Assembly (NCBI GenBank): GCA_052267165.1 | Contig: JBKQHO010000019.1 | Coordinates: 93,157 to 157,156, forward strand | Reading direction: 5' to 3' | Length of the DNA: 64,000 bases | DNA from: CAWICD01 sp052267165 | Lineage (GTDB): Bacteria > Vulcanimicrobiota > Vulcanimicrobiia > Vulcanimicrobiales > Vulcanimicrobiaceae | Part shown: positions 32,266 through 40,530 of the stretch, piece after piece | Position numbering within the stretch: the stretch's first letter is position 1 | Layout: the number at the start of each line of letters is the position of its first letter | The notes under the pieces: generated by a model | The model's database searches: none | What the model saw: only the letters and a program-made list of their open reading frames with translations | Told to the model about the DNA's origin: nothing | Made by a program: the position numbers and the translations under genes

Positions 32266-32317
32266 CTTCGGCGCGGATCGAGAAAACGTAACCTTCGCGC
32301 CGCAACGCGGAAAGGAA

Positions 32318-32337
32318 TGCGCCGTATCATCGGCGCA
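32318..32337 (+). promoter_or_regulatory. -10 box of fliQ inside an inverted repeat
   Basis: TATCAT (32325-32330) is flanked by a perfect 7-bp inverted repeat, TGCGCCG (32318-32324) and CGGCGCA (32331-32337). The -10 ends 6 nt before the ATG of fliQ, so the transcript would be leaderless. The repeat could be an operator covering the promoter. Confidence 0.45.
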
Positions 32338-32606
32338 TGACCGCGCTCGCCGCCATCGTCCGCGAATCGCTGATCGTCGCCGCGATTCTCTGCTTTCCGG
32401 TGCTCATCGCGGCGACGACCGTCGGCACGCTGGTCGCGATCCTGCAAGCGGCGACGCAGGTGCAGGAGCAGACGCTGACGTTGCTTCCCAAAATGCTCGT
32501 CGTCGGTTTGATGGTCGCGCTGTTTGGCGCGTTCGCTTTGGGACTCTGCGCTGCGCTGCTGCGCGACGCGGTTCGAGCGTTGCCCACGATCGTTCACGCC
32601 GCGTGA
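32337..32606 (+). CDS. fliQ: Export gate protein FliQ
   Basis: An 89-residue protein with two membrane hairpin helices. IVRESLIVAAILCFPVLIAATTVGTLVAILQAATQVQEQTLTLLPKMLVV is the FliQ/SctS pattern, with the conserved Pro and the QEQTLT loop. It starts at ATG 32337; fliR follows at once. Confidence 0.93.
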   Translation: MTALAAIVRESLIVAAILCFPVLIAATTVGTLVAILQAATQVQEQTLTLLPKMLVVGLMVALFGAFALGLCAALLRDAVRALPTIVHAA

Positions 32607-32607
32607 C

Positions 32608-33327
32608 GTGCACGACGCCTTCTGGCTGATCTTCGCCCGCTGCGCGGGCTTCGTGTTTCGGGCGCCGGGCTTTTCGCATCCCAACGTCCCGGCGCCGGTG
32701 CGCGCCGGCTTCGCGCTCGCGCTCGCCGCGGCGCTCGACCACGCTCGCGGCTCGGCCGCGGCCTTCGCCCCCGAGCGCTTCGTGCCGGCGCTCGCGACGG
32801 AGCTTGCGTTCGGCGCCGCGATCGGAACCGCGGCGGCGATGCTGTACGACGGTGCGTACGCGGGCGGGCGCACGCTCGACGATTATGTCGGCATCCGAGC
32901 GAGCGTACCGAGCGCGAACGTAGCCGCGGGCGCGGGCTTCGGGCGTCTTTGGTCGCTGGCGCTGGCCGCGGCGTTCTTCGTCACCGGCGGGTACCGCATC
33001 GCGCTGACGGCGTTCGCTCAAACGTTCGCCGCGCTTCCGCCCGGCGCGCTGGTGCGCAGTGCCGCGCTGCAGACCTTCGCGCTGACGCTGCCCGCGACGC
33101 TGGTGCGAGCCGCGCTCTTCGTCGCCGGTCCGGCTCTGGCGGTCGCGTTCGTCGCGCAAGTCGGGCTGGCGGCGGTCGCGCGGGTCGTGCCGCGCTTCTC
33201 GACCTTCACGCTTGCCTTTCCCGTCGTCTTCGCCTGCGTGCTGCTAGCCACGCTCGCCGCGCTCCCGTACGTGCTGCCCGCCGCGGCCTCGCCCTGGATG
33301 GACCTCTCGGCCCTGCGAGCTCGTTAG
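32608..33327 (+). CDS. fliR: Export gate protein FliR
   Basis: A 239-residue membrane protein from GTG 32608, 1 nt after fliQ. FWLIFARCAGFVFRAPGF and VPAPVRAGFALALA match the FliR start. LATELAFGAAIGTAAAMLYDGAYAGGRTLDDYVGI and VAFVAQVGLAAVARVVPRFSTFTLAFPV match its two later blocks. The length is slightly short (about 255 is usual). FliR completes the FliPQR gate. Confidence 0.88.
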   Translation: MHDAFWLIFARCAGFVFRAPGFSHPNVPAPVRAGFALALAAALDHARGSAAAFAPERFVPALATELAFGAAIGTAAAMLYDGAYAGGRTLDDYVGIRASVPSANVAAGAGFGRLWSLALAAAFFVTGGYRIALTAFAQTFAALPPGALVRSAALQTFALTLPATLVRAALFVAGPALAVAFVAQVGLAAVARVVPRFSTFTLAFPVVFACVLLATLAALPYVLPAAASPWMDLSALRAR

Positions 33328-33372
33328 CAGGCTGCGAGGTCGCTCGCGGCCGTCGCGGAAAACGGAGCCCCG

Positions 33373-34980
33373 ATGCCGCGGAATTCAGTCGGTTCATGGT
33401 CTTGCCGGTGTGCGGCGGTCGTCCTCTGTGTAACCTTGCTTGCCGGCAGCGGCGGGAGCGCCGCGCAGCGTCACGGTCCCAATACGCTCGTCGCGCTGGT
33501 CCGCACCGACGCGGGGACGATGAACCCGCTCTACACCGAGACGGTTCAGGACGAAATCTATCAAGGCCTCGTCTTCGACACGCTCACCAACATCGATGCG
33601 AAGTACGCCCCGACACCGTGGCTGGCCACGGCGTGGTCGCACTCGACTGACGGGCTGCGCTGGAAGGTCGCGCTTCGGCGCGGCGTCGCCTGGTCGGACG
33701 GCGCGCCGTTCACTTCCAAGGACGTCGTCTTCAGCTTCAAGACGATGCTCGATCCCGCGGTCGCCTACAACGGCGCCGGCGACCTCGAATATATCAAGAG
33801 CGTGACTGCCGACGGACCCTATCGCGTCGCATTCGTGCTCAAACACCCGAGCGCACGATTCGTGGACGGCGCGCTCGCCAGCCTGATGCTGCCGGAGCAT
33901 CTACTCGGAAAGATACCGGCCAACAGGCAGCGTTTCTCGCAGCTCGGCGAGCATCCGGTGGGGACCGGTCCTTATCTGCTCGAGCGCTGGCAGCACGACA
34001 GTCAGGCCGTCTTCGTCCGCAATCCGCACTGGTGGGGCGGCCTGGCGAAGATCTCGCGCTTCGACTTTCGCGTCATCTTCAACCCGCAGGCCGAAGTCGA
34101 GGCGCTGGAAGACGGAACGGCCGACCTTATCGACGACCTGTCGTTCGACTCCTACCAGCAGCTCGTGCGGGAGGCGCCGCAAATCAAGATATTGACCTTT
34201 CCATCGCTCTACATCGATACGGTGGAGATCAACCTGCGGCGTCCCGGCCTCTCCGACGTCGCGGTCCGGCAAGCGATGATGTACGGCTACGACCGTGCGG
34301 CCGTGGTGCGCGGCTTCTTCGAGGGCAAGACGCAGGTCGTCGACAACCTGATCCCGCCGGCGATGACGCTCTGGTACAACCCCAACGTGCAGAAGTATCC
34401 GTACGACCCCGACCGCGCGCGGGCGCTACTCGATGCGGCCGGCTGGAAGGTGAGCGCCGACGGCGTTCGGCGGAAGGGCGGTACGAGGCTCTCGTTCGAG
34501 CTGCTGGTGAACCAGGGCTCGGCCTTCGTGATCGACGAGATACTCGCGTATCAAGCGGACATGCGCGCCATCGGCATCGACGTGGCGGTGCGCCAGCTCG
34601 ACTTTCCCTCGCTCGCGAACCGCACGTACGCCGGCAAGTACGATATGGTCGCTGACGCGCGCGGCGGCGCGACCGACCCGGATTACTACAGCGTGCTCCA
34701 TTCCTCGCAACAGCCGCCGGCCGGCGCGAACACGACCGGCTACGCCGATCCCGTCGTCGACCGCGATTTGACGCTAGGTTTGCGGACGCTCGACTACGCG
34801 GGGCGGCGCGTCTATTACAATCAGATGCAAGCGCAGCTCGCGCGCACGCTGCCGATGCTCTGGCAATACAGCCGCTTCGCGGCGACGGCCTACTCGCCGC
34901 GCCTGGAGCTCGATCCGAAGGCGACCCTTCAGTCGCCGCTGCTGTGGTACAACGTCTTCGACTGGAAGCTGAGCTCGTGA
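33373..34980 (+). CDS. Peptide/oligopeptide ABC substrate-binding protein
   Basis: A 535-residue SBP_bac_5 family protein with an N-terminal signal peptide (CAAVVLCVTLLAGSGGSAAQ). No lipobox Cys follows at the right spacing, so it is probably periplasmic. TMNPLYTET, GLVFDTLTN, WKVALRRGVAWSDGAPFTSKDVVFSF, HPVGTGPYLLERW, DVAVRQAMMYGYDRAAVV and PYDPDRARALLDAAGW are family blocks. It binds peptides or similar solutes. The stop overlaps the start of the permease gene. Confidence 0.9.
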   Translation: MPRNSVGSWSCRCAAVVLCVTLLAGSGGSAAQRHGPNTLVALVRTDAGTMNPLYTETVQDEIYQGLVFDTLTNIDAKYAPTPWLATAWSHSTDGLRWKVALRRGVAWSDGAPFTSKDVVFSFKTMLDPAVAYNGAGDLEYIKSVTADGPYRVAFVLKHPSARFVDGALASLMLPEHLLGKIPANRQRFSQLGEHPVGTGPYLLERWQHDSQAVFVRNPHWWGGLAKISRFDFRVIFNPQAEVEALEDGTADLIDDLSFDSYQQLVREAPQIKILTFPSLYIDTVEINLRRPGLSDVAVRQAMMYGYDRAAVVRGFFEGKTQVVDNLIPPAMTLWYNPNVQKYPYDPDRARALLDAAGWKVSADGVRRKGGTRLSFELLVNQGSAFVIDEILAYQADMRAIGIDVAVRQLDFPSLANRTYAGKYDMVADARGGATDPDYYSVLHSSQQPPAGANTTGYADPVVDRDLTLGLRTLDYAGRRVYYNQMQAQLARTLPMLWQYSRFAATAYSPRLELDPKATLQSPLLWYNVFDWKLSS

Positions 34981-35936
34981 CGAACTATATCGCGCGCCGC
35001 ATCCTGGGTGCGATTCCGCTGCTGCTCTTCATCAGCGTCGTGACCTACGCGATGATGGCGCTGACGCCCGGTGGCCCCGCGGCGGTGCTCGGTCCGAAGG
35101 GCCAAGGCATCTCGCCCGAGGCGGTCCGGCGCCTGAACGCGCTCTATGGCCTCGACAAGCCGTGGTACCTGCAGTATTTCTATTGGCTCAAGGAGCTCGT
35201 GCTGCACGGTTCGCTCGGCACGTCCTTCGTCGATCACCGCCCGGTCATCGAGAAGGTGCTCGAGAAGCTCCCCGTGACGATCGAGATGGTGGGGCTAGCG
35301 TTGCTGTTGACGCTCCTGACCGCGTTGCCGATCGGAATCTACGCGGGCGCCCACCGCAACTCGCTCTTCGACACGCTTTCGTCGGCGCTCGGTTTCGTGT
35401 TCTACGGCGTGCCAGTGTTTTGGCTGGCGATCGTGCTGATCAACATCTTCGCGGTCAGCCTGCGCTGGTTTCCGTCTTCCGGGATCGCATCGCTGGGCCA
35501 CGAGGACGACGTTCTCGACCGGTTACGTCATCTCGCGCTGCCCGTCGTCGCGCTCGCGCTGGTCTCGTTCGTCAGCTGGATGCGCTATCAGCGGAGCTCC
35601 ATCATCGAGGCGATGGGCGCTCCGTACATTCGCACCGCGCGGAGCAAGGGTCTCTCGGAACGCGAAGTCCTCTTCGGCCACGCTCTGCGCAACGCGCTGC
35701 TGCCGGTCGTCACGCTGCTGGGCCTCAGCCTTCCGGCGCTCGTCGGCGGCGCCTACTTCGTCGAGTATATCTTCTCGATTCCCGGAATCGGCTACCTGAC
35801 GTTCTCGTCGATCTTCAGCCGCGACTATCCCACGCTGATGGCGATTACGATGCTGACCGCCGTGCTGATCGTCGCCGGCAACCTGCTCGCCGACATCGCG
35901 TACGCGCTCGTCGATCCGCGGATCCGGTACGAATAG
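34977..35936 (+). CDS. Peptide ABC transporter permease (DppB-like)
   Basis: A 319-residue inner-membrane permease from GTG 34977, overlapping the binding-protein stop. The N-terminal YIARRILGAIPLLLFISVVTYAMM and loop ALYGLDKPWYLQYFYWL are typical. RTARSKGLSEREVLFGHALRNALLPVV is the EAA loop that contacts the ATPase, and it is followed by VEYIFSIPGIG. Six membrane segments are expected. Confidence 0.92.
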   Translation: MTNYIARRILGAIPLLLFISVVTYAMMALTPGGPAAVLGPKGQGISPEAVRRLNALYGLDKPWYLQYFYWLKELVLHGSLGTSFVDHRPVIEKVLEKLPVTIEMVGLALLLTLLTALPIGIYAGAHRNSLFDTLSSALGFVFYGVPVFWLAIVLINIFAVSLRWFPSSGIASLGHEDDVLDRLRHLALPVVALALVSFVSWMRYQRSSIIEAMGAPYIRTARSKGLSEREVLFGHALRNALLPVVTLLGLSLPALVGGAYFVEYIFSIPGIGYLTFSSIFSRDYPTLMAITMLTAVLIVAGNLLADIAYALVDPRIRYE

Positions 35937-36866
35937 GTGCTGCGCACGCTGCGCCGCTTCGCCCGCGAACGCTCGGCCCTCCTCGGAGCGGCGTTCTTCG
36001 TCGTTCTGCTGGCGGCGGCGCTGCTCGGACCGCTGCTGGACGGGGCCTCTCCGGTGAACATCGATCACGCGTTGCTCGGCCACCCCGGGCCGCCGTCCGC
36101 CGCGCACTTCTTCGGCACCGATCTGCTCGGCCGCGACGAGTTCGTGCGCGCGCTCTACGGCGCTCGGGTCTCGCTTTGGGTCGGCGTGGCCGCCATGCTC
36201 GTCTCCCTGGTCGTCGGCACGACCTACGGAGCCGTCTCGGGCGCGGCCGGCGGCGTCGTGGACGGCTTGATGATGCGCTTCGTCGACGCGATGCTCTCGT
36301 TCCCCACGTTCTTCTTGCTGCTGATCGTCTCGGCGCTGACCAACCGCTTCTCGTTGACGATGATCATCTTGATCATCGGGCTCACGGGCTGGCCGGGGCT
36401 TGCGCGGCTGGTGCGCGCCGAAGTCCTGTCGCTGCGCGAACGGGACTTCGTCGAAGCCGCGCGAGCGCTCGGCGCGAATCCGGGGCGCATCGTCTTGCGG
36501 CACCTCATTCCGAACGCGCTCGCACCGGTCGTCGTGGCCGCGGCCTTCGCAGTCGGCGACAACATTCTGGCCGAGTCGTCGCTGTCGTTCTTCGGCCTGG
36601 GCGTGCAGCCCCCGCAGCCCTCCTGGGGCAACATGCTGCAAGACGCGTTGACGCCCGAAGCGCAGAAGGCGCCCTGGCTGGTGCTGGCCCCGGGCTTGCT
36701 GATCGTGGCGACCATCCTCGCTTTCAGCCTGATCGCCGACGGCATACGCGTCGCGCTCGACACCTCGATCGGCCAGCAGACCGGCGACGACGAAGAGCCG
36801 ATCGAGACGCGTCCGGCGACGTTCGTGCCTTCGCCGGCGTCGCAAGCCCGCGCCGCGCCGCCGTAA
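35937..36866 (+). CDS. Peptide ABC transporter permease (DppC-like)
   Basis: A 309-residue partner permease starting directly after the first (TAG-GTG). FGTDLLGRDEFVRALYGARVSLWVG and the EAA loop EAARALGANPGRIVLRHLIPNALAPV are diagnostic, as is ILAESSLSFFGLGVQPPQPSWGNML. The C-terminal tail is charged and Pro-rich. No DppD/DppF-type ATPase gene follows; the energy subunits must be encoded elsewhere. Confidence 0.92.
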   Translation: MLRTLRRFARERSALLGAAFFVVLLAAALLGPLLDGASPVNIDHALLGHPGPPSAAHFFGTDLLGRDEFVRALYGARVSLWVGVAAMLVSLVVGTTYGAVSGAAGGVVDGLMMRFVDAMLSFPTFFLLLIVSALTNRFSLTMIILIIGLTGWPGLARLVRAEVLSLRERDFVEAARALGANPGRIVLRHLIPNALAPVVVAAAFAVGDNILAESSLSFFGLGVQPPQPSWGNMLQDALTPEAQKAPWLVLAPGLLIVATILAFSLIADGIRVALDTSIGQQTGDDEEPIETRPATFVPSPASQARAAPP

Positions 36867-36911
36867 CGAAACGGACGCTTGCGCGCAATCGGCGCGCGTT
36901 AACGTCATGAC

Positions 36912-37916
36912 ATGTCCGAGGCCGAGAAGCCCTTCGAAGCGACTCCGAACCGGCTCGAACGCGCGCGGCGCGAAGGCGACCTGGCGCGCTCGCAAGAACT
37001 CGGCGCCGTCGCTTCGCTGCTGTGCTCCAGCCTCGTGCTGTTCGCCGTGCTCGGCCCGCTCGCGGCCGCGGCGCGCGCGGCCGTGCTGGGCGCGGCGCGC
37101 CCGGCGACGTTCTCGCCGCTGCCGTACGCCCTGCTCGTCACGGGCGTGCTCGGCGCGATGCTCGCGGGCCTCGGCGGCGCGGCCCTTGCCGCGTACGCGC
37201 AAGCCGGAACGGTAACGTTCAGATTCCCTTCGCCGGCGTGGAAGAAGCTCGACCCGAGCGAGGGGCTCAAGCGCATGTTCTCGCGCGACGCGGCGCTCTC
37301 GGGCGTCAAGGCGCTCGTCGTCGCGAGTTGCGTCTCGTGCGCGCTGCTGCCCGTCGTGCGCTCGATGCTGGGCGCGAGCGCCGCCTCGGCCGCCGGGCTG
37401 GTCACGCTCGGATGCAGCGGTTTGCGCGGAGTCTTCGGCGGAGCGCTCACCGTCGGCGTTGGCTTCGCCGCGCTCGACGCCGTGCTCGAACGCGCGAAGT
37501 GGCGGCGCCGCCTGCGCATGACCTTCGACGAGCTCAAGCGCGACCACAAGCAAAGCGAGGGCGATCCGCTGCTGCGCGGCAAGCGGCGGCAGCGGCATCG
37601 CTCGCTCGTGCGCGGCTCGGCGACCAGGCTCGCGCAAGCGGCCTTCGTCGTGGCCAATCCCTCGCACGTTGCGATCGCGCTCGAGTACCGCCCGCCCGAG
37701 GTCGCCGTGCCGCGCGTGCTGGTGCGCGCGATCGACGAAGGTGCCCAGGCGATCAAACGGCGCGCGCGCGAGCTGCGCGTTCCCGTCGTCGAAGACGTCG
37801 CGCTGGCGCGCTCGCTGCTCGCGACCGCCGACGTCGGCGAGTACATTCCGCCCGCGGCCTACGTCGCGGTCGCGGCGATCGTCGCCGCGCTGCTGCGTAG
37901 GGGCCTGCTGCGGTGA
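36912..37916 (+). CDS. flhB: Export switch protein FlhB
   Basis: A 334-residue protein with four membrane segments and a cytoplasmic autocleavage domain. EKPFEATPNRLERARREGDLARSQEL, WKKLDPSEGLKRMFS and AKWRRRLRMTFDELKRDHKQSEGDP match FlhB/SctU. The cleavage motif NPTH is here NPSH (Asn about 249), followed by VAIALEYRP. ARSLLATADVGEYIPPAAYVAVA ends the protein. The N-terminal 'TE-PT-KR' block is kept. Its stop overlaps the GTG of flhA. Confidence 0.94.
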   Translation: MSEAEKPFEATPNRLERARREGDLARSQELGAVASLLCSSLVLFAVLGPLAAAARAAVLGAARPATFSPLPYALLVTGVLGAMLAGLGGAALAAYAQAGTVTFRFPSPAWKKLDPSEGLKRMFSRDAALSGVKALVVASCVSCALLPVVRSMLGASAASAAGLVTLGCSGLRGVFGGALTVGVGFAALDAVLERAKWRRRLRMTFDELKRDHKQSEGDPLLRGKRRQRHRSLVRGSATRLAQAAFVVANPSHVAIALEYRPPEVAVPRVLVRAIDEGAQAIKRRARELRVPVVEDVALARSLLATADVGEYIPPAAYVAVAAIVAALLRRGLLR

Positions 37917-39967
37917 ACCCGCGGGCCGCGACCTACGGCTTCGCCGCGATCGTCCTGTCGATCGTCGCGATCCTGCTCGTGCCGTTGCCGCCGCTCGTGC
38001 TCGACGCGCTGCTCGCGATCAACATCCTGGGCTCGGGCGTGGTGCTGTTGATCAGCCTCACCGTCTCCGATCCGCTCGAGTTCGCGGCGTTCGCGCCGGC
38101 GCTGCTGATCGCGACGCTCTTCCGGCTCTCGCTCGACGTCTCCGCGACGCGCTTGATCCTGACGCAAGGCCACCTCGACGGCGGCGTGGGCACGCTCATT
38201 CCCGCCTTCGGCGCGTTCGTCGTCGGCGGCAATTTAGTCGTCGGTCTGATCGTCTTCGCGATCTTGGTGACGATTCAATTCGTCGTCATCGCCTCGGGCT
38301 CGCAGCGCGTCGCGGAGGTGGCCGCGCGCTTCACGCTCGATGCGATGCCGGGCAAACAGATGGCGATCGACGCCGAGGTGCACGCCGGGATGCTCGACGC
38401 GGAGACGGCTCGCCGCAAGCGCGCGCTCGTGCAAAAGGAAGCGGACTTCTACGGGGCGATGGATGGCGCCGGCAAGTTCGTCAAAGGCGACGCGATCGCG
38501 GCCCTGGTGATCGTGGTGCTGAACCTGATCGGCGGCGTCGTAGTCGGGATCGCCTACCACGCGATGAGCCCGCTCGACGCGCTCGGGACCTTCGCGATCC
38601 TCTCGGTCGGCAACGCGCTGGTGACGACGCTGCCGGCGTTCTTGCTCTCGACCTCGATGGGCTTGATGGTCACGCGCGTCGCCGCCGACGGTTCGCTCGG
38701 CGTCGACTTGGCGGCGCAGATCCTGGACCGCCCCGACGTGTTGCGGGCGGCAGGTGCGTTCGCGCTCGTCCTCGCGCTGGTTCCCGCGCTGCCGCGGCCG
38801 CTCTTCGTCGTGCTGGCGGCCGCGTTGTTCGCGCTCTCCGCGTTCGCGCGCCGCCGTCACGCGGCGCAGCTCGACGCGGCCAAGGCGGCGCACGCGGCGG
38901 CACGGCGCGCCGCGATTCGCCGGCCGGAGATGGCGCTGGGACTGGTCGGCGTCGATGCGCTCTCGATCGAGATCGGCGCGGAATTGGGCGGGCTGCTCGT
39001 GGCGCCGGTCGCGGAGCAACTCCTCGACCGCATCGGCGACGTGCGCCGCGCGCTCGCCGCCGACGTCGGCATCGTGCTGCCGGGCGTGCGTCTGCGCGAC
39101 GATCTCGCGCGCGACCCGCAGACGTATGCGATACGGGTGCGCGATGCGCTGGCCGGTGAAGGGCGGTTGCGGCTCGACGCCGTGCTGGCGGTCGCCGACG
39201 AGGCCGTGCTCGAACGCTTGGGCGGGGAGCGCGTCCGCGAGCCGGTCTACGGGATGCCGGCCTGCTGGGTGCCGCCGGCTGCGCGCGAGCAGGCGACGGC
39301 CGCCGGCGCGCTCGTCTTCGACCCCGTATCGGTCATCGGTTCGCACTTGGCCGAAGCGGCCCGGCTCAACGCGGCGGTCTTGCTCGGGCGCCAGGAACTG
39401 ACCACGCTGCTCGAGCATCTGCGAGCCGCAGTTCCATCGCTCGTCAAGGAAATCGGCGGCGAGGGTCTTCCGGTCGGCTGCGTGCAGCGCGTCTTCGAGC
39501 TCTTGCTGCGCGAACGCGTCTGGCCGCGCGACTCGGTCGCGACGCTCGAGGCGCTGATCGACGCGTCGGCAACGACGCGCGACCCGCGCGAACTAGCCGA
39601 AGCGGTCCGCCGCAAGATCGTCCCCCAACAGTTGCGCCGGCGCGGCCTCGCGCGGCTCGAGCCGTTGGTCGTGGCGCCCGACTTCGAGGCCGACCTTCAA
39701 GCCTGGCTGCTCGAGGGCAGCCTGACCCCGCGTCCCGAGATCGCGCTTCACTTGCGGGCAGTCGCGGCGGAGTACGTCACGCGGATGCCGCGCGAGCGAG
39801 CGTCGTTCGTCTGCACCGCCGCGCTTCGGCCCGCGCTAGCGGATTTTTTGGCGCGCTTCGGTCTGCGCCTCGACGTCTTCGCGTACGGCGAGCTGCCGCC
39901 GGAGCTCGAATTGCGCCCCGCGCTCGTTCTCGAGCGGCCCGCGCCGGCCGCCGCGCTGGCGAATTAG
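37913..39967 (+). CDS. flhA: Export gate protein FlhA
   Basis: A 684-residue protein, normal length. About eight membrane segments include ATLFRLSLDVSATRLILTQG (FHIPEP signature region) and the cytoplasmic loop FTLDAMPGKQMAIDAEVHAGMLD, with KEADFYGAMDGAGKFVKGDAIA. A linker and the four-part cytoplasmic domain follow, to about residue 670, including PAREQATAAGALVFDP and SHLAEAARLNAAVLLGRQE. FlhA forms the nonameric gate ring. No flhF or flhG gene follows, unlike in many flagellar loci. Confidence 0.95.
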   Translation: MNPRAATYGFAAIVLSIVAILLVPLPPLVLDALLAINILGSGVVLLISLTVSDPLEFAAFAPALLIATLFRLSLDVSATRLILTQGHLDGGVGTLIPAFGAFVVGGNLVVGLIVFAILVTIQFVVIASGSQRVAEVAARFTLDAMPGKQMAIDAEVHAGMLDAETARRKRALVQKEADFYGAMDGAGKFVKGDAIAALVIVVLNLIGGVVVGIAYHAMSPLDALGTFAILSVGNALVTTLPAFLLSTSMGLMVTRVAADGSLGVDLAAQILDRPDVLRAAGAFALVLALVPALPRPLFVVLAAALFALSAFARRRHAAQLDAAKAAHAAARRAAIRRPEMALGLVGVDALSIEIGAELGGLLVAPVAEQLLDRIGDVRRALAADVGIVLPGVRLRDDLARDPQTYAIRVRDALAGEGRLRLDAVLAVADEAVLERLGGERVREPVYGMPACWVPPAAREQATAAGALVFDPVSVIGSHLAEAARLNAAVLLGRQELTTLLEHLRAAVPSLVKEIGGEGLPVGCVQRVFELLLRERVWPRDSVATLEALIDASATTRDPRELAEAVRRKIVPQQLRRRGLARLEPLVVAPDFEADLQAWLLEGSLTPRPEIALHLRAVAAEYVTRMPRERASFVCTAALRPALADFLARFGLRLDVFAYGELPPELELRPALVLERPAPAAALAN

Positions 39968-40404
39968 GAACGCCCACCTTCGGTCGCGTCGCGCTCCGCG
40001 CACGACGGACAGCGCCCGAAGATCGTCAACGCGTAGTCGACTTCTTCGAATCCGGAATGCACGGCGATCGCGTCGGCGATCTCGGCCACGCCTTCGGCGC
40101 TGACGTTTGTCAGTTCGCGACATTTCGTGCAGAGCAGATGGTGGTGCTTCTCGATGGTCGCTTCGAAGCGCGCGGCACTTCCGCCGAACGAGAAAACCTG
40201 GACCAGCCCGATTTCGCGCAGGATGTCGAGGCTTCGATAGATCGTGCCCAAGCTTACGCCGGGAAGCTCGCTGCGGACGCGTTCGAGGATCGTCTCGGCC
40301 GAGAGGTGGGCACCGTCGCTGAGCGCGCGCAATACGGCCGCGCGCTGCTTGGTGAGTCGATAACGCGACTGCAGCAACCCGGCGTCCACGGTCTTCGTAT
40401 CCAT
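39964..40404 (-). CDS. Fur-family metalloregulator
   Basis: A 146-residue Fur/PerR/Zur-type repressor. The winged helix is RLTKQRAAVLRALSDGAHLSAETI...VSLGTIYRSLDILREIGLV. Metal-binding parts are EKHHHLLCTKCREL and the C-terminal GRCPSC pair of Cys, which holds structural zinc. ATG at 40404 is preferred over 40437 because GGGAGG lies upstream at the right spacing. It ends against flhA (4-nt overlap) and is divergent from secD, so it may share that promoter region. The regulating metal or peroxide is unknown. Confidence 0.88.
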   Translation of the reverse strand: MDTKTVDAGLLQSRYRLTKQRAAVLRALSDGAHLSAETILERVRSELPGVSLGTIYRSLDILREIGLVQVFSFGGSAARFEATIEKHHHLLCTKCRELTNVSAEGVAEIADAIAVHSGFEEVDYALTIFGRCPSCAERDATEGGRS

Positions 40405-40462
40405 AGAAGACGGCCTCCCTACGGGCGCTCCGAACACTTGGATAGAGACGCCGCCAAGCGGT

Positions 40463-40491
40463 TTGACGGGGTGGAACGTCCCTGCTACAAT
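40463..40491 (+). promoter_or_regulatory. Sigma-70 promoter of secD-secF
   Basis: TTGACG (40463-40468) and TACAAT (40486-40491) are separated by exactly 17 bp, 39 nt before the secD ATG. Confidence 0.82.
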
Positions 40492-40530
40492 ACGCGGGTT
40501 CTCCCCTCCCGCGGGCTTGGCATTTTCTCT

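Noticed and set aside
35523..37667. A 714-codon open frame on the minus strand
   Set aside because: Antisense to the permease and flhB genes, with Arg/Glu-rich low-information sequence.
20728..39967. Locus considered as a classical virulence injectisome
   Set aside because: Gene types and motifs (flgC, fliE, fliF, near-consensus fliN, flgF/G-like) are flagellar; no secretin, needle, translocon or chaperone gene is present.
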